A stretch of DNA of 64,000 nucleotides from SPDF01 sp963812085 (lineage in GTDB: Bacteria > Gemmatimonadota > Gemmatimonadetes > Gemmatimonadales > GWC2-71-9). Made by a program: the position numbers and the translations under genes. Shown here one piece after another: positions 36,107 to 43,706 of this stretch (positions are counted from its first letter, which is position 1; each line of letters begins with the position of its first letter). The stretch is from positions 434,001 through 498,000 of the forward strand of contig CAWETL010000006.1 in NCBI GenBank assembly GCA_963812085.1, written 5' to 3'. The notes beneath the pieces are model-generated. The model saw only the letters and a list, made by a program, of their open reading frames with translations, made no database searches and had not been told where the DNA came from.

Positions 36107-36843
36107 GTCGAGAACCCCCTGGCCTCTTCTCCGCAGGCGACACAGAACCGCCAGCCGACGTCCATGTCGGCACCGCACACGCGGCACTTGCCCACGTCCT
36201 GCCCCATGCCGCAGTGAGGGCAGAAATTGATCATCATCCTGGCCGGCAGCATTCCGCCGCAGAACGGGCAGCGCACCCGGGATCCCGCCTCCTCGTCCGG
36301 GGACGGTGCGGGGCTGGCACTGATGGCATCGCGAATGACGGGATCGATGGCAAGCGACTTCGACGGCACGATGATCGCCGCTCCCCAGGACGGCCGCTCC
36401 TCGGGCTCGGTCGCTGCCGACTCCGGCTCGGGCTCTGGCTCCTCGTACGCCACCGGCGCCGGTTCGGGCGGGCCCGGTGGCGCATAGCGGGCCGCCGGAT
36501 TCTCCACCAGGGCAGACCGCAGCGGGTCGGTACGGAGCACGACGTGGGTGTCGCCATAGACCCGGAGCAGCGTCAGGTCGGGCAGCGGCTTGGTCAGCTC
36601 GGCGGCGAGGGCGGCTTGCGCGGCCGCGTCGCTCTGGACGAATCCGCCCTCGCCGGCGCAGAACTGCAGGAGGAGCGCCTCGTAATCCTCGGCGGTGTCC
36701 ACGCCGAGCTCGCGCCGCACCAGCCGGTACGGCAGCAGGGCGTCCATCAGCTCGTTGATGGCGATGGGCTGATGCACTCGCGGGGGCTGCTGCGTCGCGA
36801 GTCGCTGCACCAGGAGCCGGAAGAGCGGTTCGAGATCGGTCAC
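36103..36843 (-). CDS. Hypothetical protein with C-terminal double zinc ribbon
   Basis: 246 residues from the GTG at 36843. The first 110 residues are helical (FRLLVQRLATQQPPRVHQP, ELMDALLPYRLVRRELGVDTAEDYEALLLQF). A Pro/Glu-rich linker follows (about 118-160). The C-terminus has two CxxC pairs each: VRCPFCGGMLPARMMINFCP-HCG and KCRVCGADMDVGWRFCVACG, a double zinc ribbon. The N-terminal part is not recognised. Overlap with the dehydrogenase gene (GTGA) suggests co-translation. Palindromic copies 2 and 3 lie directly upstream. Confidence 0.75.
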   Translation of the reverse strand: MTDLEPLFRLLVQRLATQQPPRVHQPIAINELMDALLPYRLVRRELGVDTAEDYEALLLQFCAGEGGFVQSDAAAQAALAAELTKPLPDLTLLRVYGDTHVVLRTDPLRSALVENPAARYAPPGPPEPAPVAYEEPEPEPESAATEPEERPSWGAAIIVPSKSLAIDPVIRDAISASPAPSPDEEAGSRVRCPFCGGMLPARMMINFCPHCGMGQDVGKCRVCGADMDVGWRFCVACGEEARGFST

Positions 36844-36891
36844 GAGTGCAATCTCACCGTCCTGGGGTTCTCCCGCCAGACTCAGCGGGAG

Positions 36892-36999
36892 GCCGGCGAA
36901 GGGAATGGTCCAGAGGAGCGTCAGTCAGCGCCCAAATGACTGTGGAGACGGTATGGAGAGCCGCTGACTGTCCGCCCCGGAGGACCATCCCAAGCCGGC
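36892..36999. repeat. Long-stem palindromic element, copy 2 (type B core)
   Basis: Left arm GCCGGC-GAA-GGGAATGGTCC then GTCAGTCAGCGCC to 36932. Right arm from 36960 is GCCGCTGACTGTCC, then GGACCATCCC, two bases, GCCGGC. The centre is about 27 bases. Copy 3 starts 25 bases later; the two fill most of the 430-base gap 36844-37272, whose last 140 bases show nothing else recognisable. Confidence 0.85.
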
Positions 37000-37024
37000 C
37001 GACCAGGCATCCGGTTCCAGGCGA

Positions 37025-37130
37025 CCGGCTCGGGGTGGTCCTCCGGGCAGGAGCGGTTCGCGCACCCTCCGCGCCGCGGTCGCTCCGGGTGTCGCGAACC
37101 GACTGCCCTCCGGACCATCCCCTTTGCCGG
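37025..37130. repeat. Long-stem palindromic element, copy 3 (type A core)
   Basis: Left arm CCGGC then GGGGTGGTCC and CGGTTCGCG to 37062. Right arm from 37093 is CGCGAACCGACTGCCC, GGACCATCCCC, then GCCGG. Compared with copy 1, CAGTTCGCG/CGCGAACTG becomes CGGTTCGCG/CGCGAACCG: both sides changed together, a compensatory pair. Confidence 0.85.
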
Positions 37131-37272
37131 CCGCCCCGGAGGTCAGGGTCTAGCAGCGCCCCGAAGACCGGATTGCTCCGGAGGCACGTGAGTTCACGGG
37201 TGGCATCTCTGCGGGATCTTCCCCGGGTCGGTGAACTCCAGTGCCGGAGGAGCAAGCTGGTCGAGGGGCGCG

Positions 37273-37902
37273 CTACTCCGCGTCTCGCAATTCGATGATC
37301 TCCCCAGCCGCCACGCGGTCCGCCAAACGCCGGAAGGCGGCATCCGGGTCGTAGTCGGCGTACTGGCCGTGGCTTCGCTTGTCGTCAAGCCAGTCGTCGA
37401 AGCCCGATTCCTCGGCGCCGTCGGAGGTGTGCTGGTCGGTGGCGGCCATGACGGCCAGGTCGTTGGCGTATTCGTTCTTGGCGTGCCCCTGGTGGCCCCG
37501 CACCCACGTCCACTGCACCTCGTGGTTCCCGGCCGACGACACCAGCTGCTGCCACAGGGGGAGGTTTTCGATCGGCCCGCCTTTGCGGGTCCATCCCCGT
37601 GCCTTCCACGCCGGCACCCACTCCCGCATTCCCTTGATCAGGTATTCCGAGTCCGACACGATGAGCACCCGCATCCGCTGGCCCTTGCCGGCCAGGAGCT
37701 GCAGCGCGGCGATGCCGCCGGCCAGCGCCATCCGGTTGTTGGTGGTGTCGGCGGCGTGCAGGAAGAAGTCCCGGCGCTGGATGCCACTCTTCGTGGCGGT
37801 CTCGATGATGCCGCCGGCGCCGCCTGGGGTGGCACCGGCCTGCCCGTTGCCGAGGCAGCTTTCGTCGAGGTGGACGACCACGACGGGTAGTGACTGGGTC
37901 AC
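37273..37902 (-). CDS. rnhA: Ribonuclease HI family protein with altered active site
   Basis: 209 residues from the GTG at 37902, overlapping the upstream small gene (GTGA). The RNase HI fold is recognised from VVHLDESCLGNG, DTTNNRMALAGGIAALQLL, VSDSEYLIKGMREWVPAW and WVRGHQGHAKNEYANDLA. Compared with E. coli RNase HI, Asp13 and Asp84 keep Asp10 and Asp70, and His137 keeps His124. Glu48, however, is Ala59 (RMALAG where RMEL is expected), and Asp134 aligns with Asn147 beside Asp148. Two of four metal-binding carboxylates are thus changed, so activity is uncertain. About 50 extra C-terminal residues follow the fold. Confidence 0.85.
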   Translation of the reverse strand: MTQSLPVVVVHLDESCLGNGQAGATPGGAGGIIETATKSGIQRRDFFLHAADTTNNRMALAGGIAALQLLAGKGQRMRVLIVSDSEYLIKGMREWVPAWKARGWTRKGGPIENLPLWQQLVSSAGNHEVQWTWVRGHQGHAKNEYANDLAVMAATDQHTSDGAEESGFDDWLDDKRSHGQYADYDPDAAFRRLADRVAAGEIIELRDAE

Positions 37903-38132
37903 GCCCCGCTCTCCAGCACCTGGAACCATTCGATCTCCTTGAGCAGGAACTCCATCGTCTCGCCCGTCATGGGGAGCCGTGCGTGAAACGCCTCGCCGCG
38001 CGGCCCCTGCGCCACCCGTCCGGCAATGACGATGTACTCCGTGCCCCGGCGCTGCACGATGACGCGTAGCCCGTTCCTGGCCGCGTGCTCGAGCTGGTCG
38101 TAGCGTTCGGAATTCCAGCGGAACTCGGTCAT
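37899..38132 (-). CDS. Small hypothetical protein upstream of rnhA
   Basis: 77 residues from the ATG at 38132. The sequence MTEFRWNSERYDQLEHAARN-GLRVIVQRRGTEYIVIAGRV looks like a small soluble alpha/beta protein with an acidic, aromatic C-terminal helix (EFLLKEIEWFQVLE). It overlaps the RNase H start by four bases, indicating coupled translation. I do not recognise the family. Confidence 0.65.
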   Translation of the reverse strand: MTEFRWNSERYDQLEHAARNGLRVIVQRRGTEYIVIAGRVAQGPRGEAFHARLPMTGETMEFLLKEIEWFQVLESGA

Positions 38133-38149
38133 CGACTACTCCTGGTGCA

Positions 38150-38257
38150 ACCGGCTCGTGGTGGCCCTCCGGGGCGGACAGTCAGCGGCACTCCGATCTG
38201 TCCTTGCGACCATGTGGGCGCTGACTGACGCCCCTCTGGGCCATCCACTTCGCCGGT
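38150..38257. repeat. Long-stem palindromic element, copy 4 (type B core)
   Basis: Left arm ACCGGC-TC-GTGGTGGCCC, then GGACAGTCAGCGGC. Right arm GCGCTGACTGACGCC, GGGCCATCCAC, two bases, CGCCGGT. Relative to the other copies GGTCC/GGACC has become GGCCC/GGGCC and GCCGGC/GCCGGC has become ACCGGC/GCCGGT. Both are paired changes that keep the stem. Confidence 0.85.
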
Positions 38258-38306
38258 CGCCCCCGAGACGCCGTAACTGGCACGCTCCCCCCGAAGCGCC
38301 GCGGGA

Positions 38307-38416
38307 GGCCGACGCAGGGATTGGTCCAGAGGGGCGTCAGTCAACACACGAATGGTCGGGAGGACGGCCTGGGCCGCCGCTGACTGTCCGCCCCGGCGGA
38401 CCAACCCAAGTCGGCC
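38307..38416. repeat. Long-stem palindromic element, copy 5 (type B core)
   Basis: Left arm GGCCGAC-GCA-GGGATTGGTCC, then GGGGCGTCAGTCA. Right arm CGCTGACTGTCCGCCCC, GGACCAACCC, two bases, GTCGGCC. The change ATGGTCC/GGACCAT to TTGGTCC/GGACCAA is compensatory. A 14-base tail, AAGTCGGCCGACCA, is repeated at 38451. Copies 4 and 5 fill the 350-base gap 38133-38482. Confidence 0.85.
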
Positions 38417-38482
38417 GACCATCAATCAGACCCTCGGGACGGTCGCCCCAAGTCGGCCGACCAGGAATCGGAGTTCTGTGGA

Positions 38483-39566
38483 TCACGAGCCGTGTGCGGC
38501 GACGGACACCCGTATCGAGCCCACCGCACCATCCACCAACCGTCCGACCACCGACGCGGCAGGCGTGGCTTCATGGCGGAGATCGGCGAGCAGTTGCGCC
38601 ACCCGCTCCGGGGCAACGGCCAGCAGCAAGCCGCCCGAAGTCTGCGCGTCGGACAGGAGGATGCGGTCGCTTTCGGTGATCCCCATGCCGTAGTCAGTGG
38701 TCTCGACGGCCGCTTCGAGGTTGCGCGTGGTCCCGCCCGGCACCACCCCTTCGTCCGCCAACTGGCGCGCATGCTCCAGCACCGGCAGATTCTCCGTCCA
38801 TACCTCTGCGGCCAGCGCGCTTCCCTGCAGGATGTTGCCGAGGTGGCCGAGGAGCCCGAACCCCGTGATGTCGGTGGCCGCACGCACGCCGGCGGCGCGG
38901 GCCGCCCGCGCGGCGCCGGCGTTCAGGGTGCGCATCACGCGGATGGCCGCGGCCAGCTCCGGATCCGAGAGCCGGCCGCGCTTGAGCGCAGTGGTCAGGA
39001 GCCCAGTACCGAGTGGCTTGGTCAGCACCAGGATATCTCCCGCGCGGCCGGCGGTGTTGGTCATGAGGTGATCGGGATGTGCCTCGCCGGTCACCGCCAG
39101 GCCGAACTTCGGTTCCGTGTCGTCGATCGTGTGCCCGCCGAGGAGCAGGCAGCCCGCCTCCTTAGCCACGTCGGCGGCGCCGGCCAGCACCTCGCCGAGC
39201 AGTTCGAACGGCAGCCCGGTACGGGGCCACGCCACCAGGTTGAGGGCAAAGAGTGGTGTGCCGCCCATGGCGTACACGTCGCTCAGGGCGTTGGCCGCGG
39301 CAATGGCGCCCCAGCTCCGCGCGTCGTCCACGATCGGCGTAAAGAAGTCCGTCGTGGCAATGAGCGCCCGGTCCGGCGACGATCAGGAACACCGCGGCGT
39401 CGTCGCGCGAGGCGGCGTCCACGAGTACCCGGGGGTCCTCGACGCTTGGCAGGTGGCGCAGGACCTGCGCCAGCTCGGCGGCGCCGAGCTTGCACGCTCA
39501 GCCGGCGCCGTGCGACAGCGTCGTGAGCCGAATCCGGGGCCGCTGGTCGGCCCGGCGCTCAGTCAT
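38483..39566 (-). CDS. selD: Selenide, water dikinase (selenophosphate synthetase), probable selenoprotein, with a frameshift
   Basis: The reading starts at the ATG at 39566, with AGGAG 7 bases upstream: MTERRADQRPRIRLTTLSHG, then GAG-UGA-ACKLG. UGA (39498-39500, codon 23) sits exactly where SelD carries catalytic Cys or selenocysteine, followed by the conserved Cys25 and Lys26. A hairpin follows it (see 39472). The frame continues to DDAAVFLIVA, then one extra base near 39374 shifts it; removing it gives DRALIATTDFFTPIVDD, the canonical SelD metal site, and the rest (ANALSDVYAMGG, KEAGCLLLGGHTIDD, TDITGFGLLGHL) is normal. SelD makes selenophosphate from selenide and ATP. Total about 360 residues. 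The frameshift may be a sequencing error. Confidence 0.87.
39472..39490 (-). promoter_or_regulatory. Candidate bacterial SECIS hairpin in selD mRNA
   Basis: Perfect 8-bp stem AGCTCGGC / GCCGAGCT with a GCC loop. The stem starts 7 bases after the UGA at 39498, and the loop is 16-18 bases from it, within the range reported for bacterial SECIS elements. It overlaps codons for LGAAEL, so coding constraint contributes to the pattern. Confidence 0.55.
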
Positions 39567-39595
39567 CCGTATGCTCCTGGAAAGGGAGATCCATC

Positions 39596-40339
39596 GTGAA
39601 TCCAGTCGTGGTGCTCGGCACCGCGTTCCTCCTCGGCCTGGCGCACGCCATCGAGGTCGATCACATGATCGCCGTCACGGCGTTCGTCAGCACCCGCCCT
39701 GCGCTCCGCTCGGCCGCGGGCTTCGGGCTCCGCTGGGGACTGGGGCACTCGATCGCGGTGTTCGTTGCGGGCGGCATCCTGATCGCCACTGGGCTTCGCT
39801 GGCCGGAGAAATACGACGCGCTGGGCGAGGCGATGGTCGGTGTGCTCCTCGTGGCCGTGGGCGTCTGGGCCATGCTCCGCGCCCGCAAGTTACATCTCCA
39901 CCCGCCGGAGGAACACGGGGACCACGCCCACCTGCACGTGCACGGCGCCAAGTCGGCGGCGCACGCCCACGATCATCACGAGCACCCGCCGCACGCGCCG
40001 GTCCACCCGCCGGCGGGGCACCATCACCACGACCACGATCATGCGCACGAAAAGCACGGCATCACGGTGGTGGGGCTGATGCACGGCCTGGCGGGGACCA
40101 GCGCCGTGGTGGCGCTGGTCCCGGTGACGATGATGGATCGCTGGGTCGTGGGGCTGGGCTACCTGGTGGCGTTCGGCGCCGGGGTCATGCTGGCAATGAC
40201 GGCGTACGCGCTGGTGGCCGCGGCCGCCTTTCAACGCGCGTCGGCGGGGTCGCTCCGCTGGGGGCGCGCGATCGGACGGTTCGCGGGGATGGGGAGCATT
40301 GCGGTGGGGCTGGTGTGGATCTGGAGGGCGGTGGGGTAG
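39596..40339 (+). CDS. Nickel/cobalt transporter-like membrane protein with His-rich loop
   Basis: 247 residues from the GTG at 39596 with AAGGGAG 5 bases upstream. The first helix contains HAIEVDH, the HX4DH nickel/cobalt signature, and is followed by helices GLGHSIAVFVAGGIL, AMVGVLLVAVGVWAML, GLMHGLAGTSAVVALVPV and VAFGAGVMLAMTAYAL. Residues about 100-155 form a loop with more than 20 His (HAHDHHEHPPHA; HHHHDHDHAHEKH), probably a metal-loading segment. Divergent from selD with only 29 bases between starts, so the two promoters overlap. Nickel supply for hydrogenase or urease is a possible use, but no such genes are in view. Confidence 0.82.
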   Translation: MNPVVVLGTAFLLGLAHAIEVDHMIAVTAFVSTRPALRSAAGFGLRWGLGHSIAVFVAGGILIATGLRWPEKYDALGEAMVGVLLVAVGVWAMLRARKLHLHPPEEHGDHAHLHVHGAKSAAHAHDHHEHPPHAPVHPPAGHHHHDHDHAHEKHGITVVGLMHGLAGTSAVVALVPVTMMDRWVVGLGYLVAFGAGVMLAMTAYALVAAAAFQRASAGSLRWGRAIGRFAGMGSIAVGLVWIWRAVG

Positions 40340-40342
40340 TGG

Positions 40343-41242
40343 TCAGCCGCTTCCCATGGCCATCACCAGCGCCCTCAACCCGATCAATGCCCGCTCCTCC
40401 TGCGCCGTCGGCCCGAAGGAGCCGTCCTTACGCTGTAAGGCCAGCAGCGCCGGCCCCGCGCGCGTAATCGCCTTCTTTGCCGCCGGTGTGTTGGCCACGA
40501 GCAGCGACTCCAGCGTGTGGAACAGGTCGGCGTTCGGCCAGGTGCCGTCGTCCTGCTGGTTCTCGGCGATGAACGCCGCCGTCTTGATGGTGGCGCCACG
40601 GTGCACCGGCGGTGCGATCGCGAGCGGGTGGAGTGCCGCCACCACCATGTCGGGCGCGTAGTATCCGCTCCAGTCGGTCCACACGTCGGCCAGGAGCGCC
40701 AGGCTCGTCAGGTGCTGCTTGACGCTGCTGCGCGATGCCAGCCCCGCCCGCAACACCGCCCGGAGCGCCAGGCAGCTCACCGCGAAGCGCGCCGCCGCCT
40801 CCGCCCGAAAGGTCTTGCCGCAGGGCACCGTGATCGGCGCCACCCGCTCGGTGGCCGGCGCCGGCGCGAAGAACCCCGCCAGGTAGTGGTCGCACGCCTT
40901 CTGTTCGTGCCGCGCCGGATGACACCCCTCGCCGAACGCCCCCGGCTTGCCCGCCAGCGCGAGCACCCAGGTGAGCATCCGCGCCGTGCCCTTTTCCTGC
41001 GCCGAATGCCCCAGCTCCATCAACTCGATGGCTCGCCAGATGGTCGGCACCACGGCGCCACCCACGCTCCCGTCGGGTCGGTGCCCCGCCACCAGCGTTG
41101 CGATCACGGCCTCCCGAGCCGCGGTGTCGCCGGGCGCCGGCCGGCCGAGCGCCTCGCGCGCGAGGATTGCCTGGCGGGATTGTCGCGGCGCGAAATAGGC
41201 CTCGACCCGCTCGATGGCAGCGGTCGCTGGGTGGTTCTTCAC
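40343..41242 (-). CDS. Prenyltransferase/squalene-cyclase-like alpha-toroid protein
   Basis: 299 residues from the GTG at 41242, overlapping the upstream membrane-protein stop. The fold is suggested by repeated helix-turn units with the QW-like motifs AGHRPDGSVGGAVVPTIWRAI, ENQQDDGTWPNADLFHTLESLL and LLALQRKDGSFGP, as in terpene-cyclase or protein-prenyltransferase alpha/alpha barrels. No DXDD or metal motif of a known cyclase is visible, so catalysis is doubtful; many such proteins are uncharacterised. The convergent metal transporter ends 3 bases before its stop. Confidence 0.6.
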   Translation of the reverse strand: MKNHPATAAIERVEAYFAPRQSRQAILAREALGRPAPGDTAAREAVIATLVAGHRPDGSVGGAVVPTIWRAIELMELGHSAQEKGTARMLTWVLALAGKPGAFGEGCHPARHEQKACDHYLAGFFAPAPATERVAPITVPCGKTFRAEAAARFAVSCLALRAVLRAGLASRSSVKQHLTSLALLADVWTDWSGYYAPDMVVAALHPLAIAPPVHRGATIKTAAFIAENQQDDGTWPNADLFHTLESLLVANTPAAKKAITRAGPALLALQRKDGSFGPTAQEERALIGLRALVMAMGSG

Positions 41243-41604
41243 GTCAGGAGTTGCGAGAGCAGCCCGCCCGCCGCCGCGCCGCGGATGCCGCCCAGCAGCA
41301 CATGCACCAGCGGGGGAAATGGGGTCTCGTCCATGTCGGCCACGCGCATCCAGGCGGCCCACTCGACAAGCAGCCCGATGAGGCCGAAGAGCAACCACCA
41401 CCCGCCATGGCCGAGGCTCGCGAACCAGAGCCCGGCAATCAGCGCGAACAGCAGCGCCTCGATGAAGTAGGCGCCCGGCGCTCGGCGAAGAAATTTCCGC
41501 CCGGGCTCGCGCGCGCCGCCGGCCAGGCGCGCTTCCACCGCCTCCCACGCGAGGAAGAACACCCACGTGGCCATCCAGCCGAGGACGAGGCGGGCGAGTG
41601 CCAT
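41239..41604 (-). CDS. Small membrane protein, unknown
   Basis: 121 residues from the ATG at 41604, 6 bases after the amidohydrolase stop. Four hydrophobic stretches: VLGWMATWVFFLAWEAVEA, YFIEALLFALIAGLWFASLG, GWWLLFGLIGLLVEWAAWM and VHVLLGGIRGAAAGGLL. The Arg-rich loop GGAREPGRKFLRRAPG is probably cytosolic. Family not recognised; its overlap with the alpha-toroid gene suggests a shared role. Confidence 0.65.
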   Translation of the reverse strand: MALARLVLGWMATWVFFLAWEAVEARLAGGAREPGRKFLRRAPGAYFIEALLFALIAGLWFASLGHGGWWLLFGLIGLLVEWAAWMRVADMDETPFPPLVHVLLGGIRGAAAGGLLSQLLT

Positions 41605-41610
41605 GCGCGG

Positions 41611-42975
41611 TTACCAGTGAGCGCGGATCGAGTCCGCCAGATAGAGTTGCCCGCGCACCATCACGCGGGTAATCGCGCGGGTGTTGGTGATGTCGGCCAG
41701 CGGGTCGCGGGAGAGCACCACGAGGTCGGCGCCCTTGCCCGGCGCGATCACGCCGAGGGAGTCGGCGCCGAGCAGCGCCGCCGCGTCCACGGTGGCGGCG
41801 CGGAGCGCCTCGGCCGGGGTGAGCCCCGCGCCGACCAGGAGTTCCAGCTCGGTGTGCTCGCTCGCGCCCGGCACCAGCATCTGGCCCACGGCGTCGGTGC
41901 CCGTCACCACCCGCCCGCCCGCCTGCCTGAAGGCGCGGACGAACAGGTCCTGGTTGGCCCGGCCGCGGCGGAAGGCGTCGAAATCCGCCGTCGTCCATCC
42001 CGCGCGCTGCACCATCCCGGGAATGTCCCAGGCGGCCAGTTCCTGGCGCGGCACGGCGCGCAGGTCGGGATTCTGGGCCAGCGTGGAATCGTCGAGCCGG
42101 CTCAGCACTTCGTGCAGCACCAGCGTCGGGACCATCGTGACGTGGGTCTCCGCGAGCTTTCCTGCCAGCCTGGTCAACGACGTCGAGTCCAGTCGCATCC
42201 AGCTGGTTTCGAACGCCGTCCAGCCCTCGAAGTACCCCCGCGTGTGCGCCGCGAAGAGCGAATCCGGGATTCCGGCCGCCTCCGGCACGCCGCTCAGGTG
42301 CTCGATCGAGGCCACGCCCATCGTGCTGGCGGTGAGCGCATCGGTGAGCCCCAGGTGCGCGGCCACCGGGAGGTGAAACGTCTCGGCCTCGTCGATGATG
42401 GCCTCGAGCAGCCCCGGGGTGATGCGGGTGTACACCTTGATCAGGTGCGCACCGGCCACGGAGAGCCGGTCCACCGCCTGCCGGGCCTCGCGCGTCGTGT
42501 TGACGACCGTCGCGTTGGCGTAGTGCGGGGGCGCCCCGTCGAGCATGGCCCCCGCGGCATAGATCCGCGGGCTGATCATCGCGCCCAGGTCGGCCGCGGT
42601 GGCCATGGCGAAGACGCTGTCCTGCGTGTTGTGCACGTCGCGGACGGTGGTCACCCCGTAGGCCACGTAACGCTTCAGCGCCCAGCGCGTGGTGTGCGCA
42701 TGGGCGTCGATCAGCCCCGGGATGATCCAGCTGCCGGCCACGTTCACCTCGATGGTCCCGCGCGGCAGCGGTACGTCCTCGCGCGCGCCCACCGCCTCGA
42801 TGGTCCGCCCGCGCACCAGCACCACCCCGTCGTGGAGCGGCCGGCCGCCCTGCCCGTCGAGAATGGTGGCTCCGATCAGCGCGATCGGGCGCGGCCCCTT
42901 CTCGGCGCAGCCGCCGAGCAGCGCCAGCGTGAGGGCCGCGGCCGCCACCGAGATGATCTTCGTGCGAGCGGACAT
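41611..42975 (-). CDS. Amidohydrolase-family lipoprotein
   Basis: 454 residues from the ATG at 42975. The lipoprotein signal is MSARTKIISVAAAALTLALLGGC with Cys23. The metal-dependent hydrolase fold has HxH in GLIDAHAHTTRW, the carboxylated-lysine candidate in HLIKVYTR, His in VAAHLGLTDAL and IEHLSG, and the late catalytic Asp in VVTGTDAVGQ. The C-terminal composite beta domain ends VLSRDPLADITNTRAITRVMVRG. Related exported enzymes are imidazolonepropionase- or prolidase-like peptidases. Periplasmic location is expected. The reaction is not known. Confidence 0.88.
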   Translation of the reverse strand: MSARTKIISVAAAALTLALLGGCAEKGPRPIALIGATILDGQGGRPLHDGVVLVRGRTIEAVGAREDVPLPRGTIEVNVAGSWIIPGLIDAHAHTTRWALKRYVAYGVTTVRDVHNTQDSVFAMATAADLGAMISPRIYAAGAMLDGAPPHYANATVVNTTREARQAVDRLSVAGAHLIKVYTRITPGLLEAIIDEAETFHLPVAAHLGLTDALTASTMGVASIEHLSGVPEAAGIPDSLFAAHTRGYFEGWTAFETSWMRLDSTSLTRLAGKLAETHVTMVPTLVLHEVLSRLDDSTLAQNPDLRAVPRQELAAWDIPGMVQRAGWTTADFDAFRRGRANQDLFVRAFRQAGGRVVTGTDAVGQMLVPGASEHTELELLVGAGLTPAEALRAATVDAAALLGADSLGVIAPGKGADLVVLSRDPLADITNTRAITRVMVRGQLYLADSIRAHW

Positions 42976-43040
42976 GTGCCTCTGGGGTGGGGAGGGGACG
43001 GTGGAAAAGCGCCCCGGGGGTCCGGGGCGCCTGAGGTAAG

Positions 43041-43412
43041 CTACTTCCCTCTCTTCTTTGCGGCCTTCTTCCTGGCCGGCGCCTTCTTCTTCGCCGCCTT
43101 CTTCACGGTCTTTTTCTTGGCGGCCTTCTTCACGGTCTTCTTCTTGGCGGCCTTCTTCCTGGCCGGCGCCTTCTTTTTCGCCGCCTTCTTCACGGCCTTC
43201 TTCCTGGCGGGCGCCTTCTTCTTGGCGGCCTTCTTTGCCGCCTTCTTCTTGGCTGGCTGCTTCGCCGCCTTCTTCTTCGCCGGCGCCGGCGCGGCTACCG
43301 CCGGGGGCGCTGGCGGGGGCGCCGGCGGTGGCGGCGTGGGGACGCGTGCGGGTGACATCGGCATCGGATCCATCCACCCTGAGCCGGACCAGCCCATCTC
43401 CAGATCGGTCAT
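43041..43412 (-). CDS. Lysine/alanine-rich histone H1-like protein
   Basis: 123 residues from the ATG at 43412, with GGAGGAA upstream. A Met/Pro-rich N-terminus (MTDLEMGWSGSGWMDPMPMS, then PPPPAPPPAPPAV) leads into a low-complexity tail of KKAAKKAPARKKAVKKAA-type repeats covering residues about 55-123. Such tails bind DNA nonspecifically, as in eukaryotic H1 and bacterial H1-like proteins. A short unit based on AAKKKAPARKKA recurs at least four times, so the DNA is a tandem repeat prone to slippage. Probably a nucleoid-condensing protein. Confidence 0.85.
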   Translation of the reverse strand: MTDLEMGWSGSGWMDPMPMSPARVPTPPPPAPPPAPPAVAAPAPAKKKAAKQPAKKKAAKKAAKKKAPARKKAVKKAAKKKAPARKKAAKKKTVKKAAKKKTVKKAAKKKAPARKKAAKKRGK

Positions 43413-43706
43413 CGTTGCTTCCTCCGCCTGCTGGTGCGACGCCCCCCGTCGCCGGACCGCGCCACAGGCGCGGGCGTTCAATCTTCCCTGAATAACTTGC
43501 ATGGCTGCGGGGGGAGTGCAAGCGCCGAGAAGCCGACGGGGCCGTTTGGCCGCGGGGCAGCGGGGCAGGCCGTTTCCGGCTGCGTGTCGCGGCATTGATC
43601 TAACACCTTATTGGGCAATCGTTTACAGCGAGATCAGAGACGCCGGTCCCCCGCCGGCTGGCCCCACTCCTCGACAACGCCCCGGCCTCGCCTTTACTTT
43701 GCCCCG

